A DNA stretch of 64,000 bases from Winogradskyella sp. (GCF_013213835.1 NZ_JABSSU010000007.1:62001-126000), one strand, 5' to 3'; shown: positions 22,821-32,443, numbered from the stretch's first letter. Numbers and translations are program-made. Notes: generated from the letters alone by a model not told the origin.

Positions 22821-24908
22821 CTATTGCTTCGGATGCACTAATTTCATTTCATCAATAAGATGTGTTGCCCCTGCATACTTATCTACTATAAACAGTACAT
22901 AACGTAAATCTACCATGATGTTTCGGCAAATTTCTGGATCATAATTCATATCACTCATTGTGCCTTCCCAAACACGATCAAAGTTTAGACCTACTAAGTT
23001 TCCTTGGGCATCAATTGCAGGACTACCAGAATTTCCACCTGTGGTATGGTTAGTACCTAAGAAACACACTGGTACTTTACCATTCTTATCCGCATAATTG
23101 CCGTAATCTTTTGAATTATGTAAATCTCTTAATTTCTGAGGTACATCAAACTCATAATCACCAGGCACATATTTTTCAATAACTCCATCTAAATACGTTA
23201 CCGGATTATAATACACAGCATCTCTAGGTGAATAGCCTCTTACTTGACCATATGTAACTCTCAATGTGCTATTAGCATCTGGAAAATAACGCTCGTCTGG
23301 AAGTGCTTTCATTAATGCCGTCATGTATTCGGTTTGTAATGCATTAATCACTTCATTCTTTTCCTGAAATTCTGGATCTATGCTGCTATAAAACTCATCA
23401 ATTATTGGCTTTGCATAGGCGTATGCTGAATCAGCATTTAGATTCTTGATAATTGTTTGAGCATCACCTTCAAGTAATTGTAATGCTGAGTCTAAATTTA
23501 CAAATGCCGATGTTTCATAAATTGAAGCATTAGCAGTCTTTCCATAAAGTGGCATAACATTTAGATGCACACCTTTATCAACCTCAATATCAAAATTCTT
23601 ATGAATACCTTCTAAACGACCTTTTAAACTTGCTTTGGCTCTGTCTAATACTTCAGGATTTGATAATAATGCTTGCTCAACTTGATATGATCTAAAGATC
23701 ATATGCATTAATTCATTAGTTACTATAAATACTTCAATAAAGTTTCTTCGTTTTATATTACTCTGAGCAAAATCCTTATAAAGTTTATCAAATTTTGGTA
23801 GAATATGACCATACTTATCTTCTAAACCTTCTTCCTTAAGTGCTCTTTTAAAGGTCTCTTCAAATTCGCGACGTTTGGCAACTGCATTACTTTTTTCAAT
23901 ACCTAAGTTTTCACCAATCCACTTTTTCCAAGCATTTGCAATTCTTGCCTGTTTAGACGCATATTTAATTCTAACAGCATCACTTTCTTTCATTTTAGCA
24001 TCAATCACTTTTAACGCTGCCTCTCTGATAGCAATATTTGTTGGGTTAAATTCTGAAGTAATATGTTCTATCGCTACTGCTGGAAGATACTCATTAGTAC
24101 GACCAGGAAACCCAAATACCATTGTAAAATCACCTTCTTCAACACCATCTAAGGACACAGGCAAAAAGTGCTTTGGCTTATATGGTACATTGTCTTTACT
24201 ATATTTTGCAGGCTTATTGTCTTTGTTGGCATAAATTCTAAACATCGAAAAATCTCCAGTATGCCTAGGAAACACCCAATTATCAGTATCACTACCAAAT
24301 TTACCAATACTACTTGGTGGCGCACCTACTAAACGGATATCTTCAAAACGTTCTGTTACAAATAAGAAATACTGATTGCCTTTATAAAACGACTTGGTCT
24401 TTACATCTTGCCATGCTTCTTTTGGCCAAGTTTCCATTGCAGCATTGCTATTCTTTGTAATTAAGGATTGCTTTTCTTTTTCGGTCATGCTATCAGTAAC
24501 ACCATTTAAAACGGTATCTGTAACATCATGAATGCTTACAATAAATTCAATAAACAAACCTTCATTTGGCAATTCTTCTTCTAAAGACATTGCCCAAAAT
24601 CCATCCTTTAAATAATCATTTTCTAAAGATGAATGTGATTGAATCTGGCTGAAACCACAGTGATGATTGGTTAAGACTAAACCTCTATCTGAAATAACCT
24701 CACTAGTACAACCACCATTAAAGTGACCTATTGCATCTTTAAGGCTAGAATTATTAACATCATAAATGTCCTTTGCAGATAGTTGACTTCCTAAGCTTTG
24801 CATTTCGCTTTCATTCATGCCTTCTAATAACGAAGGAATCCACATGCCACCTTGTTGAGCAGACACTTGGAAAACAATGAAAAAACAAAGCAATTTTATA
24901 ATTCGCAT
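22821..24908 (-). CDS. S46-family dipeptidyl-peptidase, DPP11 type (Asp/Glu-specific)
   Basis: A 695-residue periplasmic serine exopeptidase that removes N-terminal dipeptides. Signal peptide 1-17, then GGMWIPSLL (mature N-terminus), NHHC (81-84, catalytic His), SDTDNWVFPRH (catalytic Asp) and GGNSGSP with the nucleophile at Ser627. Arg645, in GLNFDRVWEG, lies exactly 18 residues after the nucleophile. In Porphyromonas DPP11 the selectivity residue Arg673 is likewise 18 after Ser655, whereas DPP7 has Gly there. I therefore predict preference for Asp or Glu at P1. It is divergent from the aminotransferase with an 80-base gap. Confidence 0.93.
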   Translation of the reverse strand: MRIIKLLCFFIVFQVSAQQGGMWIPSLLEGMNESEMQSLGSQLSAKDIYDVNNSSLKDAIGHFNGGCTSEVISDRGLVLTNHHCGFSQIQSHSSLENDYLKDGFWAMSLEEELPNEGLFIEFIVSIHDVTDTVLNGVTDSMTEKEKQSLITKNSNAAMETWPKEAWQDVKTKSFYKGNQYFLFVTERFEDIRLVGAPPSSIGKFGSDTDNWVFPRHTGDFSMFRIYANKDNKPAKYSKDNVPYKPKHFLPVSLDGVEEGDFTMVFGFPGRTNEYLPAVAIEHITSEFNPTNIAIREAALKVIDAKMKESDAVRIKYASKQARIANAWKKWIGENLGIEKSNAVAKRREFEETFKRALKEEGLEDKYGHILPKFDKLYKDFAQSNIKRRNFIEVFIVTNELMHMIFRSYQVEQALLSNPEVLDRAKASLKGRLEGIHKNFDIEVDKGVHLNVMPLYGKTANASIYETSAFVNLDSALQLLEGDAQTIIKNLNADSAYAYAKPIIDEFYSSIDPEFQEKNEVINALQTEYMTALMKALPDERYFPDANSTLRVTYGQVRGYSPRDAVYYNPVTYLDGVIEKYVPGDYEFDVPQKLRDLHNSKDYGNYADKNGKVPVCFLGTNHTTGGNSGSPAIDAQGNLVGLNFDRVWEGTMSDMNYDPEICRNIMVDLRYVLFIVDKYAGATHLIDEMKLVHPKQ

Positions 24909-24988
24909 ATTAAATATTTTTTAGTTTTTGTAAAGATAGAAAAACCACATTTTATATCTTTAATACTTCTTGTTTTTAAAGCGATAAA

Positions 24989-26134
24989 ATGATAAATCAC
25001 CAATCTAAATTGCCAAACGTTGGCACCACTATTTTTACAGTAATGAGTGCTTTGGCAAAAGAACACGGTGCACTTAATTTATCACAAGGTTTTCCTAATT
25101 ATCCAAGTTTACAAAAATTGAACCAATTGGTCACTGATGCTATGAACTCAGGTCACAATCAATACGCACCAATGGCAGGAAATCTAAGTTTAAGGTTAGC
25201 TATTACTAACAAGTATAATCTACTTTATAAAAGCACGTATCATCCTGAAGATGAGATTACAATTACCGCTGGCGCAACACAAGCCATTTATACTATCATT
25301 TCTGCCTTTGTAAAGCCAAAAGATGAAGTCATCATTTTTAAACCTGCTTACGATTGCTATGAACCCGCCATTGCATTGAATGGTGGTAAAACCATTTCCA
25401 TTCAGCTTTCAGCACCAAATTATAGCGTGGATTGGTCTGAAGTTGCTTCAAAAGTGAATTAAAAAACAAAAATGATTGTCATTAATTCACCACATAATCC
25501 AAGTGGTACAGTTTGGTCAACCGCTGATATGATTCAGCTTCAAAATATTACAAAAAACACTGATATCATTGTATTGAGTGATGAAGTATATGAGCATATT
25601 GTTTTTGATGACGAAACTCATAAAAGCGTGTGCTTATTTAATGACTTAAAGCAGCGTAGTTTTATCACAGCTTCATTCGGAAAAACATTTCACAATACAG
25701 GATGGAAAATTGGCTACTGTTGCGCACCTAAGTATCTTATGGAAGAATTTAGAAAAGTGCACCAGTTTAATGTGTTTAGTGTTAACCATCCGATGCAAAT
25801 TGGTATTGCTCAATTTATGCAAGATGAAAACACCTATTTAGAACTGCCACAGTTTTTTCAAAATAAACGTGATCTATTTTTGAATCTCATTTCTGAATCT
25901 CGTTTTAAATTCACGCCTTCTAAAGGCACCTATTTTCAAGTTTTGGATTATTCAGCCATTACTGAAAAGCATGATGTAGATTTTGCTAAACACCTCACCA
26001 AAGTATTTAAAATTGCGTCAATACCACTTTCAGTATTTAATGAGAATAACAAGGATGATAAGGTCTTACGCTTCTGTTTTGCTAAAACCGATGATACTTT
26101 AATTAAAGCTGCCGAAATTTTATGTAAAATATAA
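24989..26134 (+). pseudogene. Methionine-type aminotransferase (YbdL-like) split by an in-frame TAA
   Basis: Both halves of one PLP-dependent class I aminotransferase lie in the same frame. The first (24989-25462, 157 residues) has the substrate and cofactor loops (LNLSQGFPNYP, YAPMAGNLSLRLAI, ITAGATQAIYTII, FKPAYDCYEP). The second (from ATG 25472, 220 residues) has NSPHNPSGTVW, VLSDEVYEHIVF and the PLP lysine in SFGKTFHNTGWKIG. Only TAA AAA ACA AAA separates them. A single base change (for example GAA to TAA) explains the break; no frameshift is needed. An intact enzyme would be about 381 residues, the family's length. The second half has its own ATG but lacks the N-terminal half of the active site. 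Pseudogene, read-through, or sequencing error remain possible. Confidence 0.85.
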
Positions 26135-26190
26135 GTAACTTTTTTTAATTCAATGTGTCAAAAGAACAAATGACAAAATCAAATTACAAT

Positions 26191-26712
26191 ATGAAGTATT
26201 ACATTTTACTGTTATTCTTAGGATTTTCATTATCTACATTGGCTCAAAAAGTTGAGAAAAATGGTAAAACTTATGAAGTTAAGAATGAGAAAGTATGTTT
26301 AGATGGTGAAGACATCACTACAACCCTAAGTGCAGAGGAAAAATCTTTAATCCTTGAAGATGCCGCAGCAATTTCTGAAAAAATGAAACTCGAAAAGAAG
26401 GCTCAAAAAGCCAAGGAAAAAGCTGAAAAGAGGAATGCACAAGAGGCTAAAAAAATAGAAAAGGAACGTAAAAAAGCAGCAAAGGAAGTTAAGAAGGTTG
26501 AGAAGGCAAGAAAAAAAGCTGAGAAAGCACTTAAAAAACAAGAAAAATTAAAAAAGAATTACAGAAAAGCTCAGGACAATTTAGCTAAAGCTGAAAAGAA
26601 ATATAAAAAACTTAAAAAGAAAGGAAAGCTTTCACCAGTTGATGAAACGAAATGGTTAGAAAAAATTGAAAAACTAACCGAAAAAGTAGCCAAAGCTAAA
26701 CGCAAACTATAA
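26191..26712 (+). CDS. Secreted lysine-rich coiled-coil protein
   Basis: A 173-residue protein: signal peptide (MKYYILLLFLGFSLSTLAQ) followed by a short beta-rich head (KVEKNGKTYEVKNEKVCLDG) and then about 125 residues of nearly uninterrupted Lys/Glu/Ala-rich helix with heptad character (KKAEKALKKQEKLKK and similar). I chose the ATG at 26191 because it gives a clean signal peptide; a GTG 12 codons upstream is less likely. Likely a periplasmic or envelope-associated coiled coil; no enzymatic motif. No family recognised. Confidence 0.65.
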   Translation: MKYYILLLFLGFSLSTLAQKVEKNGKTYEVKNEKVCLDGEDITTTLSAEEKSLILEDAAAISEKMKLEKKAQKAKEKAEKRNAQEAKKIEKERKKAAKEVKKVEKARKKAEKALKKQEKLKKNYRKAQDNLAKAEKKYKKLKKKGKLSPVDETKWLEKIEKLTEKVAKAKRKL

Positions 26713-26760
26713 TTACCTTTTTTGCCCGTCAATTGTATTCTAAATTCGTAATTTTATACT

Positions 26761-27543
26761 ATGAAGAACGAATTAAAAGTTGCAATTATTCAAACCGATT
26801 TAGTCTGGGAAAACCCAGCTGACAATAGAAAACAACTTGCTTACAAGGTCAATGCTATTTCTGATAGTGTTGACCTTATTATTTTTCCAGAAATGTTCAC
26901 TTCCGGATTTACGATGAATGCCTCTACAGTTGCAGAAACTATGGATGGCACTACCATAAATTGGCTGAAAGACCTTGCACAACATAAGCAAGCTGCTATT
27001 ATGGGAAGTCTGGTAATTAGTGGAAATAGCAATTATTATAACCGTTTTGTTTGTGTTGAACCTTCTGGTAGGATTCATCAATATGACAAGCGTCATACGT
27101 TTACACTCGCAGGTGAAGACAAAGTCTATACTGCGGGAACAGAGAAACTTATTTTTGAATATGAAGGTTGGAAAATTTGCCCACTAATTTGTTATGACTT
27201 GCGCTTTCCTGTTTGGGCTAGAAACACTGCAGACTACGACCTTTTAATCTATGTTGCCAATTGGCCAAAAGTAAGGGTTAGTGCATGGGATGCCTTATTA
27301 AAAGCTCGTGCAATTGAAAACATGAGTTATTGTATTGGTGTAAATCGTATTGGATTAGATGGCAATAATTACGAATACACTGGACATTCTGGCGCGTATG
27401 ATGTTTTAGGTAATCGTTTAGATACCATAGCGGAAAGTGCAGAAAGTAACGAAATCATAAACTTAGATAAAGCTCATGTTAGTAAATACAGAGAAAAATT
27501 AGGCTTTTTAAATGATAGAGATCGCTTTAATCTAGAAGCGTAA
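26761..27543 (+). CDS. Omega-amidase of the nitrilase superfamily (YafV-like)
   Basis: A 260-residue C-N hydrolase with the complete triad: Glu44 in FPEMF, Lys110 in YDKRHTF and Cys144 in PLICYDLRFP. The segment LIYVANWPKVRVSAWDALLKARAIENM is typical of the YafV/Nit2 branch, which hydrolyses alpha-ketoglutaramate, the product formed when glutamine-dependent transaminases act on keto-methylthiobutyrate. The upstream aminotransferase (24989-26134) is of exactly that kind, so the two make a transaminase/omega-amidase pair in methionine salvage, now interrupted by the TAA. It converges with the Ig-like lipoprotein gene, overlapping by 17 bases. Confidence 0.92.
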   Translation: MKNELKVAIIQTDLVWENPADNRKQLAYKVNAISDSVDLIIFPEMFTSGFTMNASTVAETMDGTTINWLKDLAQHKQAAIMGSLVISGNSNYYNRFVCVEPSGRIHQYDKRHTFTLAGEDKVYTAGTEKLIFEYEGWKICPLICYDLRFPVWARNTADYDLLIYVANWPKVRVSAWDALLKARAIENMSYCIGVNRIGLDGNNYEYTGHSGAYDVLGNRLDTIAESAESNEIINLDKAHVSKYREKLGFLNDRDRFNLEA

Positions 27544-29143
27544 AGTCTATTATAAAATCAAAACTGGCTCTTACCTCTTCAACCTTTTCCTGAGGTACGT
27601 AACTTACACGCTCTGGCTGTATACCTAGAAGATAATTACCCGTATCATATTTACCATTGCCATTTGTATCATGCACAACTCTTAGTGCGTATAACTTTGG
27701 TATTAAATCAGTAAAGTCAACCATAGGTAAATCCTTAGCATAACGTTCGTATGCGACCTCACCTTTATTATCAATTAATTGCACAATTAGTGGCAATTTT
27801 GCATTTCTAAGATTGACTCTAATGTTTCCGTATTCAGATTTTAGCTTAGTTCTAAAAGCATAATTAACCGTATCCTTATTTGTACCTTCATAGAAATCTG
27901 TGAATGCTTCAGGATATACTGTAAATGTATAACGTTGACCTTCTTCTTTTTCAATAGGGAAAGAATACCTATTTAATAATGAATCATATTTTACTTCGTA
28001 CTTTAGATAGGTAGAATCGCGATCCATTAAGGTAATTTTAGTTGTATCAATTTTTGAAAAAGGCACCGAACCTTCTAATGTAAAATCCTTATCATAGTCT
28101 ATGACATTGGAAGATAGTTTCTTTATCGTTAATGAGTCTTTATCTAGTTTTCTAAAGCGATGTTTAAAAGTGTCAATAAACTTTTCATTAGAAACAATGA
28201 ATAACGTCGTATCAATCTCAAGCTTTGGCTTATACCAATAATATAATGTATCGGTTTTGGTGTCTTTTGTAATTCTCGTTTTAAAGTCTTCTGGTGTTTC
28301 AGCCAGAATCTTTATTTTCATAGACTCATAATCACCTTCATAAGGAAAAATAATTTTAGTCTCACCATCTTGCTTCGGCTTAAAACCTTTAAAATTGGTT
28401 TGCTCTTTAAACAAGGTTAACGGATATGTTGAATCATTTGGAACAGTAATAAATCCTTCATGAAATGCTATTTTTTCAGTCTTTTGATCGAAGGTGAAAT
28501 TTCCATTTTTATCTTTTAATGCAATCAACTTATACGTTCCTGCTTTAATATTATCAATACTAAATGTGGTTACGCTATCAAGCGTATTGGTAACATAAAT
28601 AGGCTTTTCTTTAAATACTATGGAATCGGTATATGTAGAATCCACATCGTACAACATCACTGAAATGAAAGGATCTGGCTCCTGCATTAAAGCATCCTTT
28701 ACATAGCCTTTTACAGATAAAGAGTCTATGGTCTCGCCTGTTGAAAATACATATCTGTAGTATGGATATGGATTTTCCTCGTTATTATCTACAATACTTT
28801 CCCCAAAATTGAAAGCATAAGTTGTATTTGCTTTTAAAGTATCTTTTATTTTGATAGAAATATACTTGCTTGCTCCTCCCATAGGATAAATCACAGGATC
28901 ATACTCCATTGGTGGCGATATAATAAGCTGTTTTCTTATATCCTTTATTTTAATGTATTCATCAAAATAAATTTTGATTTCAGCTGCGTTAAAATTAGTT
29001 GAGAAATTCTCTGGCACTGATTTTTCAATTACAGGAGGATCTTCATCAATTTCACCACCTGTTGGAGAACCTCTATTTGCACAACTGGCAAGAGTAATTC
29101 CTATAAGTATAATAAAAAAAATACGCTTTAATGACGTCGTCAT
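27527..29143 (-). CDS. Ig-like domain lipoprotein (SbsA-type Ig N-terminus)
   Basis: A 538-residue SPII lipoprotein (lipobox TLASC, Cys21). The start at 29143 (MTTSLKRIFF) gives a clean signal; seven extra upstream codons have no such character. Residues about 35-140 form the Ig-like domain of the SbsA/Big_5 type (PPVIEKSVPENFSTNF, IKIYFDEYI, SIKIKDTLKANTTYAFNFG), followed by a repeated beta-rich region including a carboxypeptidase-regulatory-like stretch (GTYKLIALKDKNGNFTFD) and an EF-hand-like DTNGNGKYDTGN near the C-terminus. Such proteins are common in Bacteroidota with an envelope role not yet defined. It converges with omega-amidase (17-base overlap). Confidence 0.85.
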   Translation of the reverse strand: MTTSLKRIFFIILIGITLASCANRGSPTGGEIDEDPPVIEKSVPENFSTNFNAAEIKIYFDEYIKIKDIRKQLIISPPMEYDPVIYPMGGASKYISIKIKDTLKANTTYAFNFGESIVDNNEENPYPYYRYVFSTGETIDSLSVKGYVKDALMQEPDPFISVMLYDVDSTYTDSIVFKEKPIYVTNTLDSVTTFSIDNIKAGTYKLIALKDKNGNFTFDQKTEKIAFHEGFITVPNDSTYPLTLFKEQTNFKGFKPKQDGETKIIFPYEGDYESMKIKILAETPEDFKTRITKDTKTDTLYYWYKPKLEIDTTLFIVSNEKFIDTFKHRFRKLDKDSLTIKKLSSNVIDYDKDFTLEGSVPFSKIDTTKITLMDRDSTYLKYEVKYDSLLNRYSFPIEKEEGQRYTFTVYPEAFTDFYEGTNKDTVNYAFRTKLKSEYGNIRVNLRNAKLPLIVQLIDNKGEVAYERYAKDLPMVDFTDLIPKLYALRVVHDTNGNGKYDTGNYLLGIQPERVSYVPQEKVEEVRASFDFIIDFTLLD

Positions 29144-29203
29144 CTGTATAGAATAGTTTAGCACAAAGAAACAATTTTAAAAGCTACACACAAAACGCAA
29201 AAA

Positions 29204-29881
29204 TTAATTTGCAATTGCCATAGTTGCTAGACTTAACTTAATATTAGGAATTTTTAATAATTGTTTAGCACAAGCCTCAACCGTAGCGCCTGTAGTTATA
29301 ATATCATCAACCAATAAAATGTGCTTACCATTTAATGTGTTATTAGGAGATATATCAAACACTGAATTATCTTCATATCTTCTAGATCGTCCTTTAAATA
29401 CTTTAGTTTGAGTAGATTTAATGCGTTGTAAAACAGTGTCATTATATTCAATATTTAGAGCATTGGCTATTGCTCTGCCAAAAGCAGTAACCTGATTATA
29501 ACCTCGCTTTTTTAATCTAGATTTATACAATGGCACAGGTATTACAACATCTACGTATTGATATGCTTGTAAAGACTGTAACTCTGCACCTAACCAACTA
29601 CCCAAAATTCCACTAATATGCTCATGTCCTTTATACTTTAAGTTGTGCAATATCTGCTGTACTTTTCCCTTTTTAGAAAAGTACAAAAGTGCGGTTGCAT
29701 TCTCTAACTGTACACGACCATAAAGCACTTTTTTTACATTTTCAGAATTATTAAAGTGAAAATTAGTTACAGGTAACTCATGACGGCAAGTTATACAAAT
29801 ACTAGATTCATTGTCTTGTAAGGGATTATCACAAGCCTCACATACATGAGGGAAAAACAGGTTTATCAAATTTTTTAACAC
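29204..29881 (-). CDS. comF: ComF-family phosphoribosyltransferase-like protein
   Basis: A 225-residue cytosolic protein. The N-terminus has a zinc knuckle with C14, C17, C29 and C32 (CEAC...CITC), and the C-terminus the PRPP-binding loop ILLVDDIITTGATVEAC (about 189-205). ComF-type proteins are required for natural transformation in several bacteria, where they interact with the single-strand DNA processing machinery. The start is GTG at 29881 with TAA immediately upstream in frame, so no earlier start is possible. It is divergent from the coiled-coil gene at 29950. Confidence 0.92.
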   Translation of the reverse strand: MLKNLINLFFPHVCEACDNPLQDNESSICITCRHELPVTNFHFNNSENVKKVLYGRVQLENATALLYFSKKGKVQQILHNLKYKGHEHISGILGSWLGAELQSLQAYQYVDVVIPVPLYKSRLKKRGYNQVTAFGRAIANALNIEYNDTVLQRIKSTQTKVFKGRSRRYEDNSVFDISPNNTLNGKHILLVDDIITTGATVEACAKQLLKIPNIKLSLATMAIAN

Positions 29882-29949
29882 TTATATCGAATAAAATAAG
29901 ATTATGATTCAAGATACTATAATTTCGTCGTCAATTAATAGAAATTAAT

Positions 29950-30834
29950 ATGTTAGTTAACCCTCGTTTATTTAGCTACAGATTAATTATAGGTTCTTTA
30001 TTGGTTGTTTTAACTGCACTAGGAGTATATAGTTTCACAAACTATAAATCTATTAAATCCTACGAAAACTTCTTGGTGCAAGAAAAGGTTTTGATAGAAA
30101 AAGAACTATCAGAAATCTTGTCTAGTTATGACGAATTAAGCCAAGATTACGATCTTTTGTCTGCCGAGCTCCAAGAGGCAAAATTAGAAACTAAAATTGC
30201 TTTAGATTCTTTAAGATTATTAAAAGGAGACTTATCAATTATCACGAAGTTTAAAAATCAACTCTCTGTTATTAAAACAAAGAGTAGAGTTTTATTAAGT
30301 ACCATAGATTCTTTAAATGCTGAAAATTTAAGGCTAAAAGAAGAACAACTGTATGCCTTAAATAAAATAGAAAATAAATCTAAAAACATCAACAAACTTA
30401 AAGAGGTTAATGCTTCTTTGAATAAGTCTATAGACGAGGCAGCTGTTTTAAAGGCAAGTCATATTGAAGCAACATCTTATAAATTAAAGTCTGGTAAGAA
30501 ACGTTTCTCGGAAAAAGCGAAGCGCGTAAATACCTTAGACATTTGTATTTATTTACCAGAAAATCCATTGACCCAAGAAGGTAAAAAGGACATATATGTA
30601 CAGATTGTTAGTCCTCAAGGAAATGTCATTGCAGACAAAGGTGAAGTGAGATTTGGAGACACTTCATTACTATATAGCCAAAAAGAAGTGGTGAATTACA
30701 ATAACGAATCATTAGAATTCTGCTCTCAAGTAGTGGCTGATACCAAAGACCAACCACTTCAAAAGGGCATTTATTACGTTAACGTCTTTCATCAAAATCA
30801 AAGAATAGGGTCTACTAGTATTACATTGAAATAA
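29950..30834 (+). CDS. Membrane-anchored coiled-coil protein
   Basis: A 294-residue protein with an N-terminal transmembrane helix (about 11-28), then about 130 residues of heptad-patterned coiled coil (35-165), a short basic linker (KKRFSEKAKRV) and a C-terminal beta domain (LDICIYLPENPLTQEGKKDI, VQIVSPQGNVIADKG, GIYYVNVFHQNQRIGSTSI). Homologues in flavobacteria are commonly labelled as chromosome-partitioning or hypothetical without evidence. The lone helix and exposed beta domain suggest a structural or envelope-bridging role. It ends with a strong terminator just upstream of glyQS. Confidence 0.6.
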   Translation: MLVNPRLFSYRLIIGSLLVVLTALGVYSFTNYKSIKSYENFLVQEKVLIEKELSEILSSYDELSQDYDLLSAELQEAKLETKIALDSLRLLKGDLSIITKFKNQLSVIKTKSRVLLSTIDSLNAENLRLKEEQLYALNKIENKSKNINKLKEVNASLNKSIDEAAVLKASHIEATSYKLKSGKKRFSEKAKRVNTLDICIYLPENPLTQEGKKDIYVQIVSPQGNVIADKGEVRFGDTSLLYSQKEVVNYNNESLEFCSQVVADTKDQPLQKGIYYVNVFHQNQRIGSTSITLK

Positions 30835-30855
30835 TTCGCCCATCATAATTTTTGA

Positions 30856-30893
30856 AAAACCGTTCTCTTAATTTGAACGGTTTTTTATTTTTG
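30856..30893 (+). terminator. Terminator overlapping the glyQS -7 box
   Basis: AAAACCGTTC (30856-30865) pairs with GAACGGTTTT (30875-30884), followed by TTATTTTT: a good intrinsic terminator for the upstream gene. The same T-run contains TATTTTTG (30886-30893), a perfect -7 box, which would start transcription at or next to the glyQS ATG (30899), i.e. a leaderless or nearly leaderless mRNA. Confidence 0.7.
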
Positions 30894-30898
30894 CACCT

Positions 30899-32443
30899 AT
30901 GGCAAATGAAGACAAATTCAAAAAGGTAATCTCTCACGCAAAAGAGTATGGTTACGTGTTTCAGAGTAGCGAAATCTACGATGGATTAAGTGCAGTATAT
31001 GATTATGCTCAAAATGGTGCTGAATTAAAGAAAAACATTCGCGACTATTGGTGGAAAGCCATGGTGCAAATGCATGAAAATATTGTAGGTATAGACGCAG
31101 CAATTTTTATGCATCCAACCACTTGGAAAGCTTCTGGTCACGTTGATGCATTTAACGATCCATTAATTGATAATAAGGATTCAAAGAAACGTTATCGTGC
31201 AGATGTTTTAGTAGAAGATTATTGCGCTAAAATTGAGGCTAAGATTGAAAAAGAAATCAAAAAAGCGGCTAAGCGGTTTGGTGATGCTTTTAATAAAGAA
31301 GAATTTGTTTCTACCAACGGAAGAGTTTTAGGCTACAAAGAAAAGATTGATACAATTCTTAAACGTCTTGGTAAATCTTTAGAGAATGAAGATTTAGCAG
31401 ATGTAAAAGCGCTTATTGAAGAACTTGAAATTGCTGACCCAATGACTGGTTCTAAAAACTGGACAGACGTTAAACAGTTTAACCTTATGTTTGGCACTAA
31501 ACTCGGTGCTAGCGCTGAAAGTGCTATGGACTTATATTTAAGACCGGAAACTGCTCAAGGTATATTCGTTAACTTTTTGAATGTTCAAAAAACAGGTCGT
31601 ATGAAAATTCCTTTCGGAATTGCTCAGACCGGTAAAGCCTTCAGAAATGAAATTGTTGCGAGACAATTCATCTTTAGAATGCGTGAATTTGAACAAATGG
31701 AAATGCAATTTTTCATTAAACCAGGCACTCAAAAACAATGGTTCGACTATTGGAAAGATACGCGTCTAAAATGGCACAAATCTCTTGGAATGGGAGACGA
31801 CAATTACCGTTTCCACGACCATGAAAAATTGGCCCATTATGCTGATGCAGCTACAGATATAGAATTTAGATTCCCATTCGGATTTAAAGAATTGGAAGGT
31901 ATTCATTCTCGTACAGATTTTGATTTAAAACAACACGAAGAATACTCAGGTAAAAAATTGCAGTACTTTGACCATGAAGAAAATTCGAGCTACACACCTT
32001 ATGTGTTAGAAACCTCTATTGGTTTAGACCGTATGTTCTTAGCTGTGTTCTCTAACAGTCTGCAAGACGACACTTTAGAAGATGGCAGTGAACGAACTGT
32101 TTTAAAATTACCTGCAGTTTTAGCACCAACAAAAGCTGCCGTATTACCATTAGTTAGAAAAGATGAAGCCTTAACAAAAATGGCAAAAGATATTGTAGAT
32201 GACCTTAAATGGGATTTTAATGTAATTTACGATGAAAAAGATGCTGTTGGTAGACGTTATAGACGACAAGATGCTGCTGGTACGCCATTCTGTATTACTG
32301 TAGATGGTGAAAGTATTGAAAATAATACTGTAACCATTCGTCATAGAGATACTATGGAACAAAAACGTGTAAAGGTTGATGAACTTAGAGATATCATTAA
32401 AGCTGAAGTTGATGTGAAACATTGGCTCATGAAGATGAAATAA
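30899..32443 (+). CDS. glyQS: Glycine--tRNA ligase (alpha2 type)
   Basis: Charges tRNA-Gly. A 514-residue class II synthetase of the single-chain homodimeric type: motif 2 and 3 segments are LYLRPETAQGIFVNF, GKAFRNEIVARQFIFRMREF, EFRFPFGFKELEGIHSRTDFD and TSIGLDRMFLAVF, with the C-terminal anticodon-binding domain from about residue 405 (VLAPTKAAVLPL). The start MANEDKFKKVISH is immediately after a -7 box. Essential housekeeping gene; the next gene, an AGCS symporter, follows by 24 bases and may be co-transcribed. Confidence 0.98.
   Translation: MANEDKFKKVISHAKEYGYVFQSSEIYDGLSAVYDYAQNGAELKKNIRDYWWKAMVQMHENIVGIDAAIFMHPTTWKASGHVDAFNDPLIDNKDSKKRYRADVLVEDYCAKIEAKIEKEIKKAAKRFGDAFNKEEFVSTNGRVLGYKEKIDTILKRLGKSLENEDLADVKALIEELEIADPMTGSKNWTDVKQFNLMFGTKLGASAESAMDLYLRPETAQGIFVNFLNVQKTGRMKIPFGIAQTGKAFRNEIVARQFIFRMREFEQMEMQFFIKPGTQKQWFDYWKDTRLKWHKSLGMGDDNYRFHDHEKLAHYADAATDIEFRFPFGFKELEGIHSRTDFDLKQHEEYSGKKLQYFDHEENSSYTPYVLETSIGLDRMFLAVFSNSLQDDTLEDGSERTVLKLPAVLAPTKAAVLPLVRKDEALTKMAKDIVDDLKWDFNVIYDEKDAVGRRYRRQDAAGTPFCITVDGESIENNTVTIRHRDTMEQKRVKVDELRDIIKAEVDVKHWLMKMK

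Noticed and set aside
24989..26134. Frameshift as the cause of the split aminotransferase
   Set aside because: Both halves are in the same frame (the second ATG is exactly 12 bases after the first base of the stop), so a single nonsense codon, not an indel, is responsible.
26347..26541. Open frame antisense to the lysine-rich coiled-coil gene
   Set aside because: It is the complement of AAG/AAA/GAA-rich codons, giving Phe/Leu/Ser-rich nonsense; there is no start context.
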